Of a DNA stretch of 64,000 nt, positions 10,074-18,821 are shown one piece after another (the first letter of the stretch is position 1; every line of letters begins with the position of its first letter). The stretch comes from Chloroflexi bacterium TSY. GTDB taxonomy: Bacteria > Chloroflexota > Anaerolineae > Caldilineales > Caldilineaceae. Location: positions 62,001 through 126,000 of the forward strand of contig JAHBNG010000025.1 in NCBI GenBank assembly GCA_019217005.1, read 5' to 3'. The translations under genes were made by a program, and so were the position numbers. The notes under the pieces were generated by a model. That model worked only from the letters and a program-made list of their open reading frames with translations. It did not search any database and had not been told where the DNA came from.

Positions 10074-10275
10074 TAAATGACACATTTTGGTTCTACTGAG
10101 TCTGATGAGCGGGACTATACTGCGGTTTTCATACAGAGCAAAGTATAGTAGAGTTTGACTTTGTGGGAAATTTAAGTTAGGCTGTCATGAGTTCAACGGT
10201 CCATCTAGCACAGATGGGTATCAATCTATGTTGATGAGAAAGTAAAGCGATGCAATTCTGGTTCAGGAGGAGGCC

Positions 10276-10429
10276 TGCGGAAGCGGGCCACTAGGACATA
10301 AATGCTAAAACGCAGAATGTTTGCTTAGACGCAAATGTTTGTCTGCCTCGTGTAGGACTTTCCAGCCGTTGCCACCCCTTCCGCAATCAAACGCCAAGTC
10401 GACGAAGTTTGTTCGGCTGGCGTTTTTTT
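10276..10429 (+). promoter_or_regulatory. Structured RNA leader with terminator upstream of argG (candidate attenuator or riboswitch)
   Basis: An 8-bp helix (TGCGGAAG 10276-10283 with CTTCCGCA 10378-10385) can close a domain of about 110 nt. Inside it a second hairpin pairs GCAGA 10312-10316 with TCTGC 10342-10346 and TTTGC with GCAAA. The terminator at 10391-10429 follows directly, and the arginine genes start about 110 nt later. The T-box consensus and arginine-rich leader peptides were looked for and not seen. The arrangement implies transcription attenuation, but the ligand is unknown. Confidence 0.5.
10391..10429 (+). terminator. Rho-independent terminator in the argG leader
   Basis: ACGCCA (10391-10396) pairs with TGGCGT (10418-10423), CGAA with TTCG inside it, and a run of seven T residues follows. 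It lies between the structured leader and argG, on the coding strand, so it would stop transcription before the gene unless prevented. Confidence 0.75.
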
Positions 10430-10439
10430 ATTGTTGCAG

Positions 10440-10509
10440 AAGGCTGAGGCGAAGGTGAAGGAAGAAGGAGTTTTGAGGAGTTTTCTTCCTTCGCCTCAGT
10501 CTCAGCCTT
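10440..10509 (+). repeat. Long imperfect hairpin between terminator and argG
   Basis: AAGGCTGAGGCGAAGG (10440-10455) is complementary to CCTTCGCCTC...CAGCCTT (10488-10509), with a 6-nt bulge created by a repeated TCTCAG. GGAAGAA / TTCTTCC adds inner pairs. It ends about 30 nt before the argG start, so it could influence ribosome access or mRNA stability. Confidence 0.6.
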
Positions 10510-10539
10510 TGCCTCCTAAAAAACAAACAGGAGAAATAC

Positions 10540-11805
10540 ATGACAACAAATCCTCAGGTCAAAAAAGCTGTACTTGCCTACTCTGGGGGACTGGACACAA
10601 GTGTCATTGTCCCCTGGCTTAAAAACAACTACGGCTGTGAAGTCATTTGCTTTTGTGCCAATTTGGGTCAGGAGGATGAGCTAACTGGGCTAGAAGAGAA
10701 GGCCATTGCCTCTGGAGCAAGCAAGTGTTACGTCGAAGACTTGCGTGCTCAATTCCTAACCGATTTTGTCTTTCCGACCATGCAGGCAGGCGCGATTTAC
10801 GAACGCGAGTATCTGCTGGGCACATCCTTTGCCCGCCCATTGATTGCCAAACGACTCGTCGAAATTGCGGAGCTGGAAGGAGCCGATGCGATCGCTCATG
10901 GTGCAACCGGCAAGGGCAATGATCAGGTGCGGTTCGAACTGACCATCATGGCGCTGAACCCACGACTACGCATCATCGCTCCGTGGCGAGAATGGGATAT
11001 CCGTGGACGCAGTGATGCACTCGATTACGCCGAGGAGTTTAATGTACCCGTCAAAGCGACAGCCGAGCGCATTTACAGCCAGGATCGCAATCTGTGGCAC
11101 CTGAGCAACGAGGGTGGCCCACTCGAAGATCCTTGGAACGAGCCACCAAAGGATATGTTCGAGTGGACAACGGCACCAGAAGATGCACCTGACGAACCAG
11201 AATATGTCGAGGTCTATTTCCGCCAGGGAATTCCCGAACGAGTCAATGGGACAGCTTATGGTCCACTGGAATTGATGCAGACGCTCAACAAGTTGGGAAT
11301 CAAGCATGGGATTGGCCGCGTTGATATTGTTGAAAATCGACTGGTTGGTATGAAGAGCCGCGGCGTCTATGAAACACCGGGTGGCGAAATTCTCTACAAA
11401 GCTCATGCGGCGCTAGAGCAACTCTGCCTGGATTCTGAAACGTTACACTACAAACAACAAATTGGCCTTCGCTATGCCGAGTTGGTCTATAACGGGCACT
11501 GGTTTACACCACTACGCACCGCGCTTGATGCCTTTGTTCAGACGACCGAACAGAATATCACTGGGACGGCACGCTTTAAACTCTATAAGGGAAATGTTAT
11601 TTTAGCGGGTCGTAAGAGTCCCCATAGCCTCTATCGCGAAGATTATGTCACGTTTGACGAAGACGATGTTTATAACCAAGCCGATGCAGAAGGCTTTATC
11701 CGTCTCTATGGGCTACCACTCAAAGTCCAGGCGATGTTGAAGATCCAGGGAGGCGGAGTGAGCGAGTATGAGACACCCGATTTTGCGGACTTTAAAAGAG
11801 ATTAG
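10540..11805 (+). CDS. argG: Argininosuccinate synthase
   Basis: ArgG joins citrulline and aspartate with ATP to make argininosuccinate, the penultimate step of arginine synthesis in the cytoplasm. The 420-residue protein has the N-type ATP pyrophosphatase loop YSGGLDTS at residues 14-21. [13 protein letters not shown] and the citrulline/aspartate-binding region [14 protein letters not shown] follow. A ribosome binding site (CAGGAG) precedes the ATG. It is followed by argJ 102 bp later in the same direction. Length is normal for the family and no odd residue is seen. The upstream leader with terminator suggests control at the level of transcription elongation. Confidence 0.97.
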   Translation: MTTNPQVKKAVLAYSGGLDTSVIVPWLKNNYGCEVICFCANLGQEDELTGLEEKAIASGASKCYVEDLRAQFLTDFVFPTMQAGAIYEREYLLGTSFARPLIAKRLVEIAELEGADAIAHGATGKGNDQVRFELTIMALNPRLRIIAPWREWDIRGRSDALDYAEEFNVPVKATAERIYSQDRNLWHLSNEGGPLEDPWNEPPKDMFEWTTAPEDAPDEPEYVEVYFRQGIPERVNGTAYGPLELMQTLNKLGIKHGIGRVDIVENRLVGMKSRGVYETPGGEILYKAHAALEQLCLDSETLHYKQQIGLRYAELVYNGHWFTPLRTALDAFVQTTEQNITGTARFKLYKGNVILAGRKSPHSLYREDYVTFDEDDVYNQADAEGFIRLYGLPLKVQAMLKIQGGGVSEYETPDFADFKRD

Positions 11806-11907
11806 GAGCCTTTTTTGACAGCCTTCTCAAGAGAAAGTATCTCTCAACGCGACCAACGTTCTGAGAGCGCACGCTAGATGTTAACAGAACCTAGGAAAGG
11901 AACCATT

Positions 11908-13140
11908 ATGAAGACAACAGATTTTATTGTTCCAGGCTTTGATGCTGCTGGGGTAGCCGCAGGGATTAAGAAAGATGGTGTGCTCGATTTGGCGCTCATC
12001 GCGAGCCGTACTCCCTGTCGCTCAGCTGCTGTCTTTACCAGAAATGCATTTTCCGCTGCGCCAGTACAATATGACCAGAAATTACTCAGCTTGAACCCCG
12101 ATGGAATCCATGGTGTCATCATCAACAGTGGAAATGCCAACGCTTGTACAGGGTCCGAAGGAATGGCCAATACGCGTCGCACAGCCGAAGCAGTTGAACA
12201 CCTGCTTGACGCCACCGATCACTCAATTCATGTGATGAGCACCGGTGTGATTGGTGTGCAGCTTCCAATGGACACTTTGCTGGACGGTGTTCCGAAAGTC
12301 GTGAAGCAACTTCGCCCCGATGGCTGGGAAGATGCCGCGAAGGCCATTATGACGACAGACACAGTTCACAAACTGATTACGCGCACCGTTAAGATAGATG
12401 GGCAAGATGTGTGGCTAACGGGGATCTGCAAAGGCGCAGGGATGATCCATCCTGACATGGCGACCATGTTGGGAACTGTTGTGACCGATGCTTATATTGT
12501 ACAACCGCTGCTACAGTTGGCGCTGACCAATGCAAACCGTTACAGCTTCAACCGCATTAGCGTCGATGGCGATACGAGTACCAACGACACAGTTCTGCTC
12601 CTTGCGAATGGATTGGCTGGCCATGCAGAAATCACCGACGCAGCCACTGATGAATTCGTCACGTTTCAGGCAGCATTAACTGATATTTGCACAGAACTTG
12701 CACAAGCGCTCGTGCGCGATGGAGAGGGGGCCACGAAGTTTATTTCTATTCAGGTCAATGGTGGTGTCAGTGATGAAGATGCGCACTTGGCTGCGAATAC
12801 GCTCGCCATCAGTCCTCTCTGCAAGACAGCCTTTTATGGGAGTGACGCCAACTGGGGACGCTTTGTGATGGCGCTTGGACGTTCCGGAGCACAGGTTGTG
12901 CCAGAACAATGCTCGATCTATATTTCTGGCGGAGAGCCTGGTGCAGAGAGAATGTCTGAATTGCAGCTTTTGGATCATGGAGCACCCACAGGATATGCCG
13001 AAGACGACGCCATGGCCCGCTTTGGTCAGCCTGAAATCGATGTCCGGATTGAATTGGGTCAAGGGGATGGCTCTGCTACGGTCTGGACCAGCGATCTGAG
13101 CCATGAATATGTATCGATCAATGCAGATTATCGAACATAA
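11908..13140 (+). CDS. argJ: Bifunctional glutamate N-acetyltransferase / ornithine acetyltransferase
   Basis: ArgJ transfers acetyl from N-acetylornithine to glutamate, recycling the acetyl group in arginine synthesis. It is made as a precursor that cuts itself before a Thr; here KGAGMIHPDMATMLG places that nucleophile at Thr186. The start is set at ATG 11908 because AGGAAAGGA lies just before it, although the frame is open back to 11878. That gives 410 residues, usual for the family. VDGDTSTNDTVLLLANG and SDANWGRFVMALGRSG are conserved active-site regions. Whether it is mono- or bifunctional (acetyl-CoA use) cannot be told from sequence. It probably shares the argG transcript. Confidence 0.95.
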   Translation: MKTTDFIVPGFDAAGVAAGIKKDGVLDLALIASRTPCRSAAVFTRNAFSAAPVQYDQKLLSLNPDGIHGVIINSGNANACTGSEGMANTRRTAEAVEHLLDATDHSIHVMSTGVIGVQLPMDTLLDGVPKVVKQLRPDGWEDAAKAIMTTDTVHKLITRTVKIDGQDVWLTGICKGAGMIHPDMATMLGTVVTDAYIVQPLLQLALTNANRYSFNRISVDGDTSTNDTVLLLANGLAGHAEITDAATDEFVTFQAALTDICTELAQALVRDGEGATKFISIQVNGGVSDEDAHLAANTLAISPLCKTAFYGSDANWGRFVMALGRSGAQVVPEQCSIYISGGEPGAERMSELQLLDHGAPTGYAEDDAMARFGQPEIDVRIELGQGDGSATVWTSDLSHEYVSINADYRT

Positions 13141-13255
13141 TACTACACGTCGCACGAACCGTAGATTTCCTGATTGAATGGGTCGAATGTGCGTCGCACA
13201 GGTTGCCGTGCGAACGAGTGCCTCAGAATCGTCAGACCTGAGCGTCGCACATAGG

Positions 13256-14821
13256 TCAACGTAATTTGGTTCTGATATCGAATCCACCGACAAAATCGGC
13301 GCAATCGCTCACCATCGGCACCCGAAAGAATAGCCCAGCAACAATATATGTAATGCCACCAATGCCGATACCGCTGATCAATGTCACAAGTGGTTGTGCA
13401 TGGATAGAGGTTGTCAGCAACAGTACGCCCAGTACAGCAACACCCATAACCACAGCAGATGCCAATGATCTGACAGAGACTTGAATAATCTGTCTTAGAG
13501 CGCTGTTCAGGAGCGTCCCTCCGATCCGACGGCGCAGGAGCAACATCAGCACAATCACTTCGACCGTGATGGCAACCGAATTCGCCAGCGCTAGCCCACC
13601 ATGCCCCATTTCTTGCATCAAGAGAAGCCCCAGCAGAACATGGCATAGCCCAGCGCCCACAGCAACCAATAGCGGTGTGATCGTGTCTTCTAGAGCGAAG
13701 AAGGTTCGTGCAACAACCTCAAGCGCGACATGTCCGACCAGCCCAAGCGCAAAATAACGCAAGGCAACGTTGACGGCAATGGTCGCTTCTGCATTAAACG
13801 CGCCTCGCTGGTAAACGACTTGAAGCAACGGCTGGCCCAACAAAATTAGCCCCACCGCTGCTGGCACCGTCAAAGCAATCAGGAGTTGGAGCGATTCACT
13901 CACTGTCTTGCGCAGCCCCGCCAGATCATCGCGTGCAGCCAACTCGGCCAAAGTGGGAAAGACAACGAGTCCAAAAGCTGTGCCGATAACCGTCTCTGGT
14001 AGCTGCATAAATTCCCATCCCCACTCCAACGCACTAACGCTTCCCGCAGAGAGACGCGACGCCAGATTGGTGGTGGCTAGCAGCGTCAAGTGAAAAACAC
14101 CTAAATCCAAAACCCGTGGCCCCATCAGGACCAGAACTCGCCGAACAGCTACATTGTCAAGCTTCAGATGTGGCCACCAACGGATGCCATATTTGAGCAA
14201 CAGAGGAATCTTGATGGCCAAATGCAAGAAGGCCCCGATCACGGCACCCCACGCCAGTCCACTCGTCCCCCAAGTTGGTGCGAGCCAGATAGCGCCCAAG
14301 ATGATACCGAGCGGGTAGACCACTGGTGCGAGAGCGGGGAGCAGAAAATGTTTGAAGCCGTGCAGTACACTACTCTGAATCGCGCTCACGCTAAAGAAGA
14401 TCGTGGAGATGAAGACGATGCGCATGTTGGTAACGGTTTCGGCTTGTTGTGCGACATCAAACCCAGGCGCGATCAAAGCCTGGACAAGCCAGGGGGCAAA
14501 GAACATCGCCAGGCCAGAGAGTAGACCCACGACCAACAAGGCTAAATTGGTGATGGCACTAGCCAATTGCCATGCACCATGATGATCATCTTGCGCGAGA
14601 AAGCGAGAGAAAATGGGAATAAAGGCTGTCGAGAGCGCACCACCAGCGACAACAGTAAAGAAAAGATCGGGTAGCTTAAAGGCAGCATAAAAAGTATCTA
14701 ACTCGGCTCCCAATCCAAATTGGCGGGCAATGATCATATTCCGCACCAATCCCATGCCTGCCGAGAGGACAAAGCAAGCCGAGACAAGCAGTGCGTTCAG
14801 AAAAAGGGATCTGCGCATCAA
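13256..14821 (-). CDS. murJ: Lipid II flippase MurJ (MviN family)
   Basis: The 521-residue integral membrane protein has about 14 hydrophobic segments. It matches the MOP-superfamily MurJ fold, which moves lipid II across the cytoplasmic membrane for peptidoglycan synthesis. Typical pieces are the N-terminal GMGLVRNMIIARQFG, AELDTFYAAFKLPDLF, and AGGALSTAFIPIFS. Its start overlaps the end of the upstream C39 peptidase gene by 4 bp (ATGA type), so the two are one operon. The downstream 115 bp to argJ contain three copies of CGTCGCAC but no clear terminator. Confidence 0.92.
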   Translation of the reverse strand: MMRRSLFLNALLVSACFVLSAGMGLVRNMIIARQFGLGAELDTFYAAFKLPDLFFTVVAGGALSTAFIPIFSRFLAQDDHHGAWQLASAITNLALLVVGLLSGLAMFFAPWLVQALIAPGFDVAQQAETVTNMRIVFISTIFFSVSAIQSSVLHGFKHFLLPALAPVVYPLGIILGAIWLAPTWGTSGLAWGAVIGAFLHLAIKIPLLLKYGIRWWPHLKLDNVAVRRVLVLMGPRVLDLGVFHLTLLATTNLASRLSAGSVSALEWGWEFMQLPETVIGTAFGLVVFPTLAELAARDDLAGLRKTVSESLQLLIALTVPAAVGLILLGQPLLQVVYQRGAFNAEATIAVNVALRYFALGLVGHVALEVVARTFFALEDTITPLLVAVGAGLCHVLLGLLLMQEMGHGGLALANSVAITVEVIVLMLLLRRRIGGTLLNSALRQIIQVSVRSLASAVVMGVAVLGVLLLTTSIHAQPLVTLISGIGIGGITYIVAGLFFRVPMVSDCADFVGGFDIRTKLR

Positions 14822-16236
14822 CGAGTGAGACCATTCAATGCGTTGGCTGCTGGTTGATAATTTGGATTAAGTTCCAGTGCCCGTTGCCAGGCACGCTGGG
14901 CACCTACCCGATCTCCCAAAGCTGCTAGCCCTTTTCCTTGCCAAAAGTAGAGTTCCTCAATGCTTTGCGTCGTGGCAATGGTGGCATTTGCGAGAGCGAC
15001 TACTTCCTGGTAGCGACCAGTTTCATAGTATGCTTCAAACGGACCAAATTGATACCAGAGCATGCGCCAAGGCAGACCGATCCACCTGGCTCGATCATAG
15101 GCATTGGCAGCCTGAACATATTCTCCATGTGCGATCCATGCCGTGCCCAGATTGAACCAGGCAAAAGGATCATCTATTCGTTGTTCGACGTTGATTTGGG
15201 CCTGTGCGAGTGCCTGTCGCCACATGACGCCCTCGTCGAAAGCTTCTCCCAAAATGCTCCTGACGACTGCCTCTTGCTCCGGCGGGTAAATCAGCAAATA
15301 GGTACCAGAAAAAACGTGCCAAAGTTGGGCCGTCTCGTCGTATGAAAGATGAATCCCCTGATATGTTTCGCCGGGATTGCGAAAATTTGTGCTGACATAC
15401 GAATCATACGCAATCCATTGCCGACGAGCATCGTCGAAGCCAGTGAGAAGCCGATAATGCCCCATACCGTCATTCGGCTCCTCTTCCAGCCATGTTTCGA
15501 TCAACACGGGTATATTGTTGCTCAACAGAGTACGTGCCAGCTCTCGCGTGCCATTCACACGGACCTGTGCACGATATCCTTGACCACGCGCAAACGCAGC
15601 CAGCTCTGCCGGACTAACGTTCTTATCATCTTCATATAGGCGCAACACGCTCCCAATCGCCGCTTGATCCAACTGGCTTCCAAAGTAGCTCAAATTCATG
15701 GCCAACGTCGCTGGTCCACAATTGTTCCATGTCTGCCATTCGTGGTTTAAGCCGATTAACTCCACAAAGGGTTTTGCATTTTCGTGTTTTGGAAGTGGTG
15801 TCGGCAACGGTGTTTGTGTCGCCATCGGCGTTAAATTCAAAACGGATGTCAAGGTAGAAGTAGACGTTACAACATTGAAGGTTGGGGTTGGATTGGTCGG
15901 TGTGCCGTTCTGATTTGCATCCGTCAACAATTCGTTGAAGACACGCACAGGCTGATTGGTTTTGGATATTTCGGTTGCTAAAACGGATTGCATTGACTCG
16001 GACTGTGAGGAATCCGCCGCCGTCAAGCGTTCGATTAATCGCTGGTCTGCAATGAGAGGTGTCGGGACAAATGCAGGATGTGGCTGACGTGCTGCAATCG
16101 CCGCTTGCACCCGCCGTACAATCCCTTGCGGACTGCCATAACGCCAGACACCTGCAATCAATATCAGCAAGGTCGTGGTTGTGATAAGCAGCAAAGCCAG
16201 GTTCAGTGGCGATAGAAAACGGTTTTTTCTTTGCAT
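14818..16236 (-). CDS. C39-like peptidase with C-terminal TPR repeats, membrane-anchored
   Basis: The protein has 472 residues. Residues 12-32 are one hydrophobic signal anchor, followed by a Thr/Pro-rich spacer to about 155. A C39-type cysteine peptidase domain follows, with WNNCGPATLAMNLSYFG (Cys173), GMGHYRLLTGFDD (His) and WIAYDSY (Asp). The last 150 residues hold three TPR units (DPFAWFNLGTAWIAHGEYVQ; LGDRVGAQRAWQRALELNPN). The catalytic side is probably outside the membrane. It is translationally coupled to murJ, which suggests a cell-envelope role. Proteins of this architecture are usually annotated only as C39 family peptidases, so substrate and partner are unknown. Confidence 0.82.
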   Translation of the reverse strand: MQRKNRFLSPLNLALLLITTTTLLILIAGVWRYGSPQGIVRRVQAAIAARQPHPAFVPTPLIADQRLIERLTAADSSQSESMQSVLATEISKTNQPVRVFNELLTDANQNGTPTNPTPTFNVVTSTSTLTSVLNLTPMATQTPLPTPLPKHENAKPFVELIGLNHEWQTWNNCGPATLAMNLSYFGSQLDQAAIGSVLRLYEDDKNVSPAELAAFARGQGYRAQVRVNGTRELARTLLSNNIPVLIETWLEEEPNDGMGHYRLLTGFDDARRQWIAYDSYVSTNFRNPGETYQGIHLSYDETAQLWHVFSGTYLLIYPPEQEAVVRSILGEAFDEGVMWRQALAQAQINVEQRIDDPFAWFNLGTAWIAHGEYVQAANAYDRARWIGLPWRMLWYQFGPFEAYYETGRYQEVVALANATIATTQSIEELYFWQGKGLAALGDRVGAQRAWQRALELNPNYQPAANALNGLTR

Positions 16237-16310
16237 TAATCACTCCGCATGCCTATTCGCATCTATAGATGTTCAGATAATGTTTTTCCGCGCAAAACAG
16301 TAGCTTGTCA

Positions 16311-16360
16311 GCATTGCAGCCGGTCAGCTAGTCAGCTCTCTGGCTGACCGGCTGCAATGC
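16311..16360. repeat. Perfect 18-bp inverted repeat
   Basis: GCATTGCAGCCGGTCAGC (16311-16328) and its exact complement (16343-16360) are separated by 14 nt. It lies in the 500-bp gap between the dehydrogenase and C39 genes. There is no T-run on either strand, so it may be a repeat rather than a terminator. Confidence 0.75.
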
Positions 16361-16591
16361 CATCAATGACAGGAAAATCTTTTCCTGAAAGGCTATAATC
16401 AGAGAAATTCTTGCACGTTGGGCAAGACAAGAATCCATGAAGAGCACGAAGCACATATTATATAACGTGGTTTTGGCTATGGATGTTTCGCCGCAGTTGG
16501 AGCGACAGTCTATCAGCTTGGATTAATTTTTGCAGAATCTCAATCACAAAATCCACGAAAACCCATTTGACCCGTACAATTTGTATTCTAT

Positions 16592-16710
16592 AGAGATTAA
16601 AAGGATTCAGAAAATGGGACACGGATGAACACAGATTTCACGGATTGATCCTGAGATAATCCGTGTTCATCCTGAAAATCCGTGTCCCATTTTCAGTCTC
16701 CATAATCTCT
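16592..16710. repeat. 119-bp palindromic element
   Basis: It begins AGAGATTA and ends TAATCTCT. Inner arms AAAATGGGACACGGAT and ATCCGTGTCCCATTTT are exact complements, and a second pair (ATGAACACAGATTTCACGGAT against ATCCGTGTTCAT) lies inside. It resembles a small non-autonomous element. No second copy is seen in this window. Confidence 0.7.
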
Positions 16711-16739
16711 AATTTTGAGTGCAGCCAAGATCGTCCCCC

Positions 16740-17762
16740 TTAAATCGCCCGAAACTGATTGATCAAATCATCCGCCCACTGAAAATTTGCGTCCCGCGTG
16801 CGTCCGGCCAAATGGGGTGTATGCACAACATTGTGACGACCGAGCAGCGGGTCATCCAACGGAACTGGCTCTACATCAAAGACGTCGGCCGCCAATGCCA
16901 GTTCATTAGCCAATACGCGTTCCCGGATTGTCGGCATGTGGCAAATATTGGCTCGTGTGGCCAATACAACAAGGGTTTTGTTTGGGAGCGAGCGAATATG
17001 TTTTTCGGTCACCAACCTACGCGTCTGCTCAGTTAAAGGTAACATCGGTACAAAGATTTCGGCGTCTCGCATCAACTCATCTAAATGCCAAACACGGTGG
17101 GAGCCAGCACGATGAAAAGCTGCTTCTGGAGCAAAAGGATCCCAAGCAGCCACGTCCGCACCCAGCATATTGACGAAACTAGCATAGTGGGAACCAATAT
17201 TGCCCGCACCCACAATGCGCACTTGCTTGCCGCGGATAGTCCCATTCACAAAATTGACATCATCACTAAATTGAGTGCCAAGCTGATTTGGTCCTTGGTT
17301 CCGCCGTGCGCTATAACGCATCCAGGCTTCATGCGAGGTGAGCATCTCGTGATAGTTCTGTGGAATCCGGCGTAGCCCACAGATCGTTAACCCCAATGCA
17401 AACTCAGAAACCGATTGACTCCAGTAACCCTCTCTTGGATGGCTATAGAGCGTCACACCCCGTTCAGATAGAAGATCGAAACAACTTTGCTCGAGCTCAA
17501 TTCCGCCATAAGGTAGGCGCAAAGTTGCTTCGCTCAGATCTGTAAATTTTTGTAGGCAACTCTGCGTGACTGGCACACCTAAGGACGCCAAACGGGTAAA
17601 CCGAGCCGGTTCTGTCGCGACCTGACCCAAGGAACGATCATCCTCCTGCTCCATTCGAATAAAATCGGTCTGCTCTTGTGCAGCCCAACGGGCACGGAAG
17701 TGGTCAGCAACGAAGGGCCAATGGCGTTCAAAATTGGGGTGTACGACGATCAGGCTGGTCAT
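16740..17762 (-). CDS. D-2-hydroxyacid dehydrogenase (NAD-binding)
   Basis: The start is set at the ATG at 17762, where AAGGAGAAAAT is an excellent ribosome binding site; the frame is open further upstream but starts there lack one. The 340-residue product has the Rossmann motif IVGAGNIGSHYA. The catalytic set is an Arg in VVLATRANICH, a Glu in AADVFDVEP and a His in VVHTPHLAGRT. It therefore oxidises or reduces a 2-hydroxy/2-keto acid with NAD(P). Substrate cannot be assigned. It stands alone, divergent from the AraC regulator 212 bp away, which may control it. Confidence 0.88.
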   Translation of the reverse strand: MTSLIVVHPNFERHWPFVADHFRARWAAQEQTDFIRMEQEDDRSLGQVATEPARFTRLASLGVPVTQSCLQKFTDLSEATLRLPYGGIELEQSCFDLLSERGVTLYSHPREGYWSQSVSEFALGLTICGLRRIPQNYHEMLTSHEAWMRYSARRNQGPNQLGTQFSDDVNFVNGTIRGKQVRIVGAGNIGSHYASFVNMLGADVAAWDPFAPEAAFHRAGSHRVWHLDELMRDAEIFVPMLPLTEQTRRLVTEKHIRSLPNKTLVVLATRANICHMPTIRERVLANELALAADVFDVEPVPLDDPLLGRHNVVHTPHLAGRTRDANFQWADDLINQFRAI

Positions 17763-17974
17763 ATTTTCTCCTTGAATCATTGCATGTGAGGAATATTTGT
17801 GAATATTGTAGCACAGAATTGAAAACGATGATGAAGTGAAGGTTTGTTCAAGGGTATGTTGCACACAAAGAACACTTGTGCTAATATTGCGTTTTTGGCG
17901 GCATGTGAACCGTCACCAACGATTCTGACTATCAACCATCAACAATCCACTAGCACAGTGGGGAAACCGACTCG

Positions 17975-18817
17975 ATGTTCATAGATTCCTATATTCCACA
18001 ATATCCCCTTTCGCAATTTGTTCAGTGTCTCTGGTCCGTCGCGGCACAAACCCCCTACAAGCGGGAAAAAATATTACCTTCTCTGACCATCGAGTTAATT
18101 TTCAATTTGGGTTCGCCCTTCAAAGTGATCGATCACGCAGATCCTGAACAATACGCTCTGCACAAAGATTTTTGGATCGCCGGTCTTCAGAAGGATTTCA
18201 TCATCAATGAACCAGTTGCCGAGACAAATGTGATGGGCGTACGCTTCAAACCGGGTGGAGCCTATCCATTTTTTGATTTTCCCATATCGGAATTGAGCAA
18301 CGAAGTCGTCGAGATGGATCTGATTTGGGGCGGATTTGCAAATGAAGTGAGAGAGCAGTTATTGGCTGCTCAGGATCTCGCAACGCGCTTCAACGTCCTA
18401 GAAGCTATGTTGCTGAAGCGATTGCACTCGAATTTATATGGTTTGAACACGGTCCAGGCGGCCCTCGGCCATCTTACTGCGGTTGATGGTGCAGTCTCCA
18501 TCCGTTGTATAAGTGAAGAATTAGGCACAAGCCAAAAGCACCTGAATCACCAGTTCAAAAAGATGGTTGGGGCTTCTCCCAAATTATTTCATCGGATCGT
18601 CAAATTTAATCAAGTATTGAATCATGTCAATCCAGTTCACGGATTGAACTGGACAGAACTTGCTCATCATTGTGGATATTACGATCAGGCCCATTTCAAC
18701 AAGGACTTCACCTCTTTTAGCGGTCTGAATCCCACAACCTACCTCGCCTTGCGTGAACAATGGTTTAGTTCCGAATTGCAGGCAGGCGAATCTGTTCACT
18801 TTGTGCCAATAGAGTAA
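17975..18817 (+). CDS. AraC-family transcriptional regulator
   Basis: The 280-residue protein has an N-terminal sensing domain of the type beginning with YIPQYPLSQFVQCLWSV (DUF6597-like). Its C-terminal two-helix AraC DNA-binding domain occupies about residues 165-265: VSIRCISEELGTSQKHLNHQFKKMVG, then ELAHHCGYYDQAHFNKDFTSFSGLNPT. It is transcribed divergently from the 2-hydroxyacid dehydrogenase, so that gene is a reasonable target. An IS4-like element begins 4 bp after its stop codon, so any terminator is lost or lies inside the element. Confidence 0.87.
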   Translation: MFIDSYIPQYPLSQFVQCLWSVAAQTPYKREKILPSLTIELIFNLGSPFKVIDHADPEQYALHKDFWIAGLQKDFIINEPVAETNVMGVRFKPGGAYPFFDFPISELSNEVVEMDLIWGGFANEVREQLLAAQDLATRFNVLEAMLLKRLHSNLYGLNTVQAALGHLTAVDGAVSIRCISEELGTSQKHLNHQFKKMVGASPKLFHRIVKFNQVLNHVNPVHGLNWTELAHHCGYYDQAHFNKDFTSFSGLNPTTYLALREQWFSSELQAGESVHFVPIE

Positions 18818-18821
18818 TAGA

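Larger units (their letters stand above)
8733..10099. repeat. Family F inverted-repeat element, interrupted by an ISAzo13-like copy
   Basis: Terminal inverted repeats TCAGTCGATCCAAATT (8733-8748) and, at the right, a sequence ending GGTTCTACTGA (to 10099) are related to the perfect 17-bp ends of the element at 50151-50367. A 3-bp direct repeat GTC flanks it (8730-8732, 10100-10102). Without the IS the element would be only about 76 bp, much of it the hairpin at 8752-8779. This reading needs the nested insertion to be accepted. Confidence 0.6.

Noticed and set aside
10230..10430. T-box or known riboswitch before argG
   Set aside because: The T-box consensus and the conserved cores of SAM, lysine, glycine and guanidine riboswitches were not recognised; only generic stems and a terminator were.
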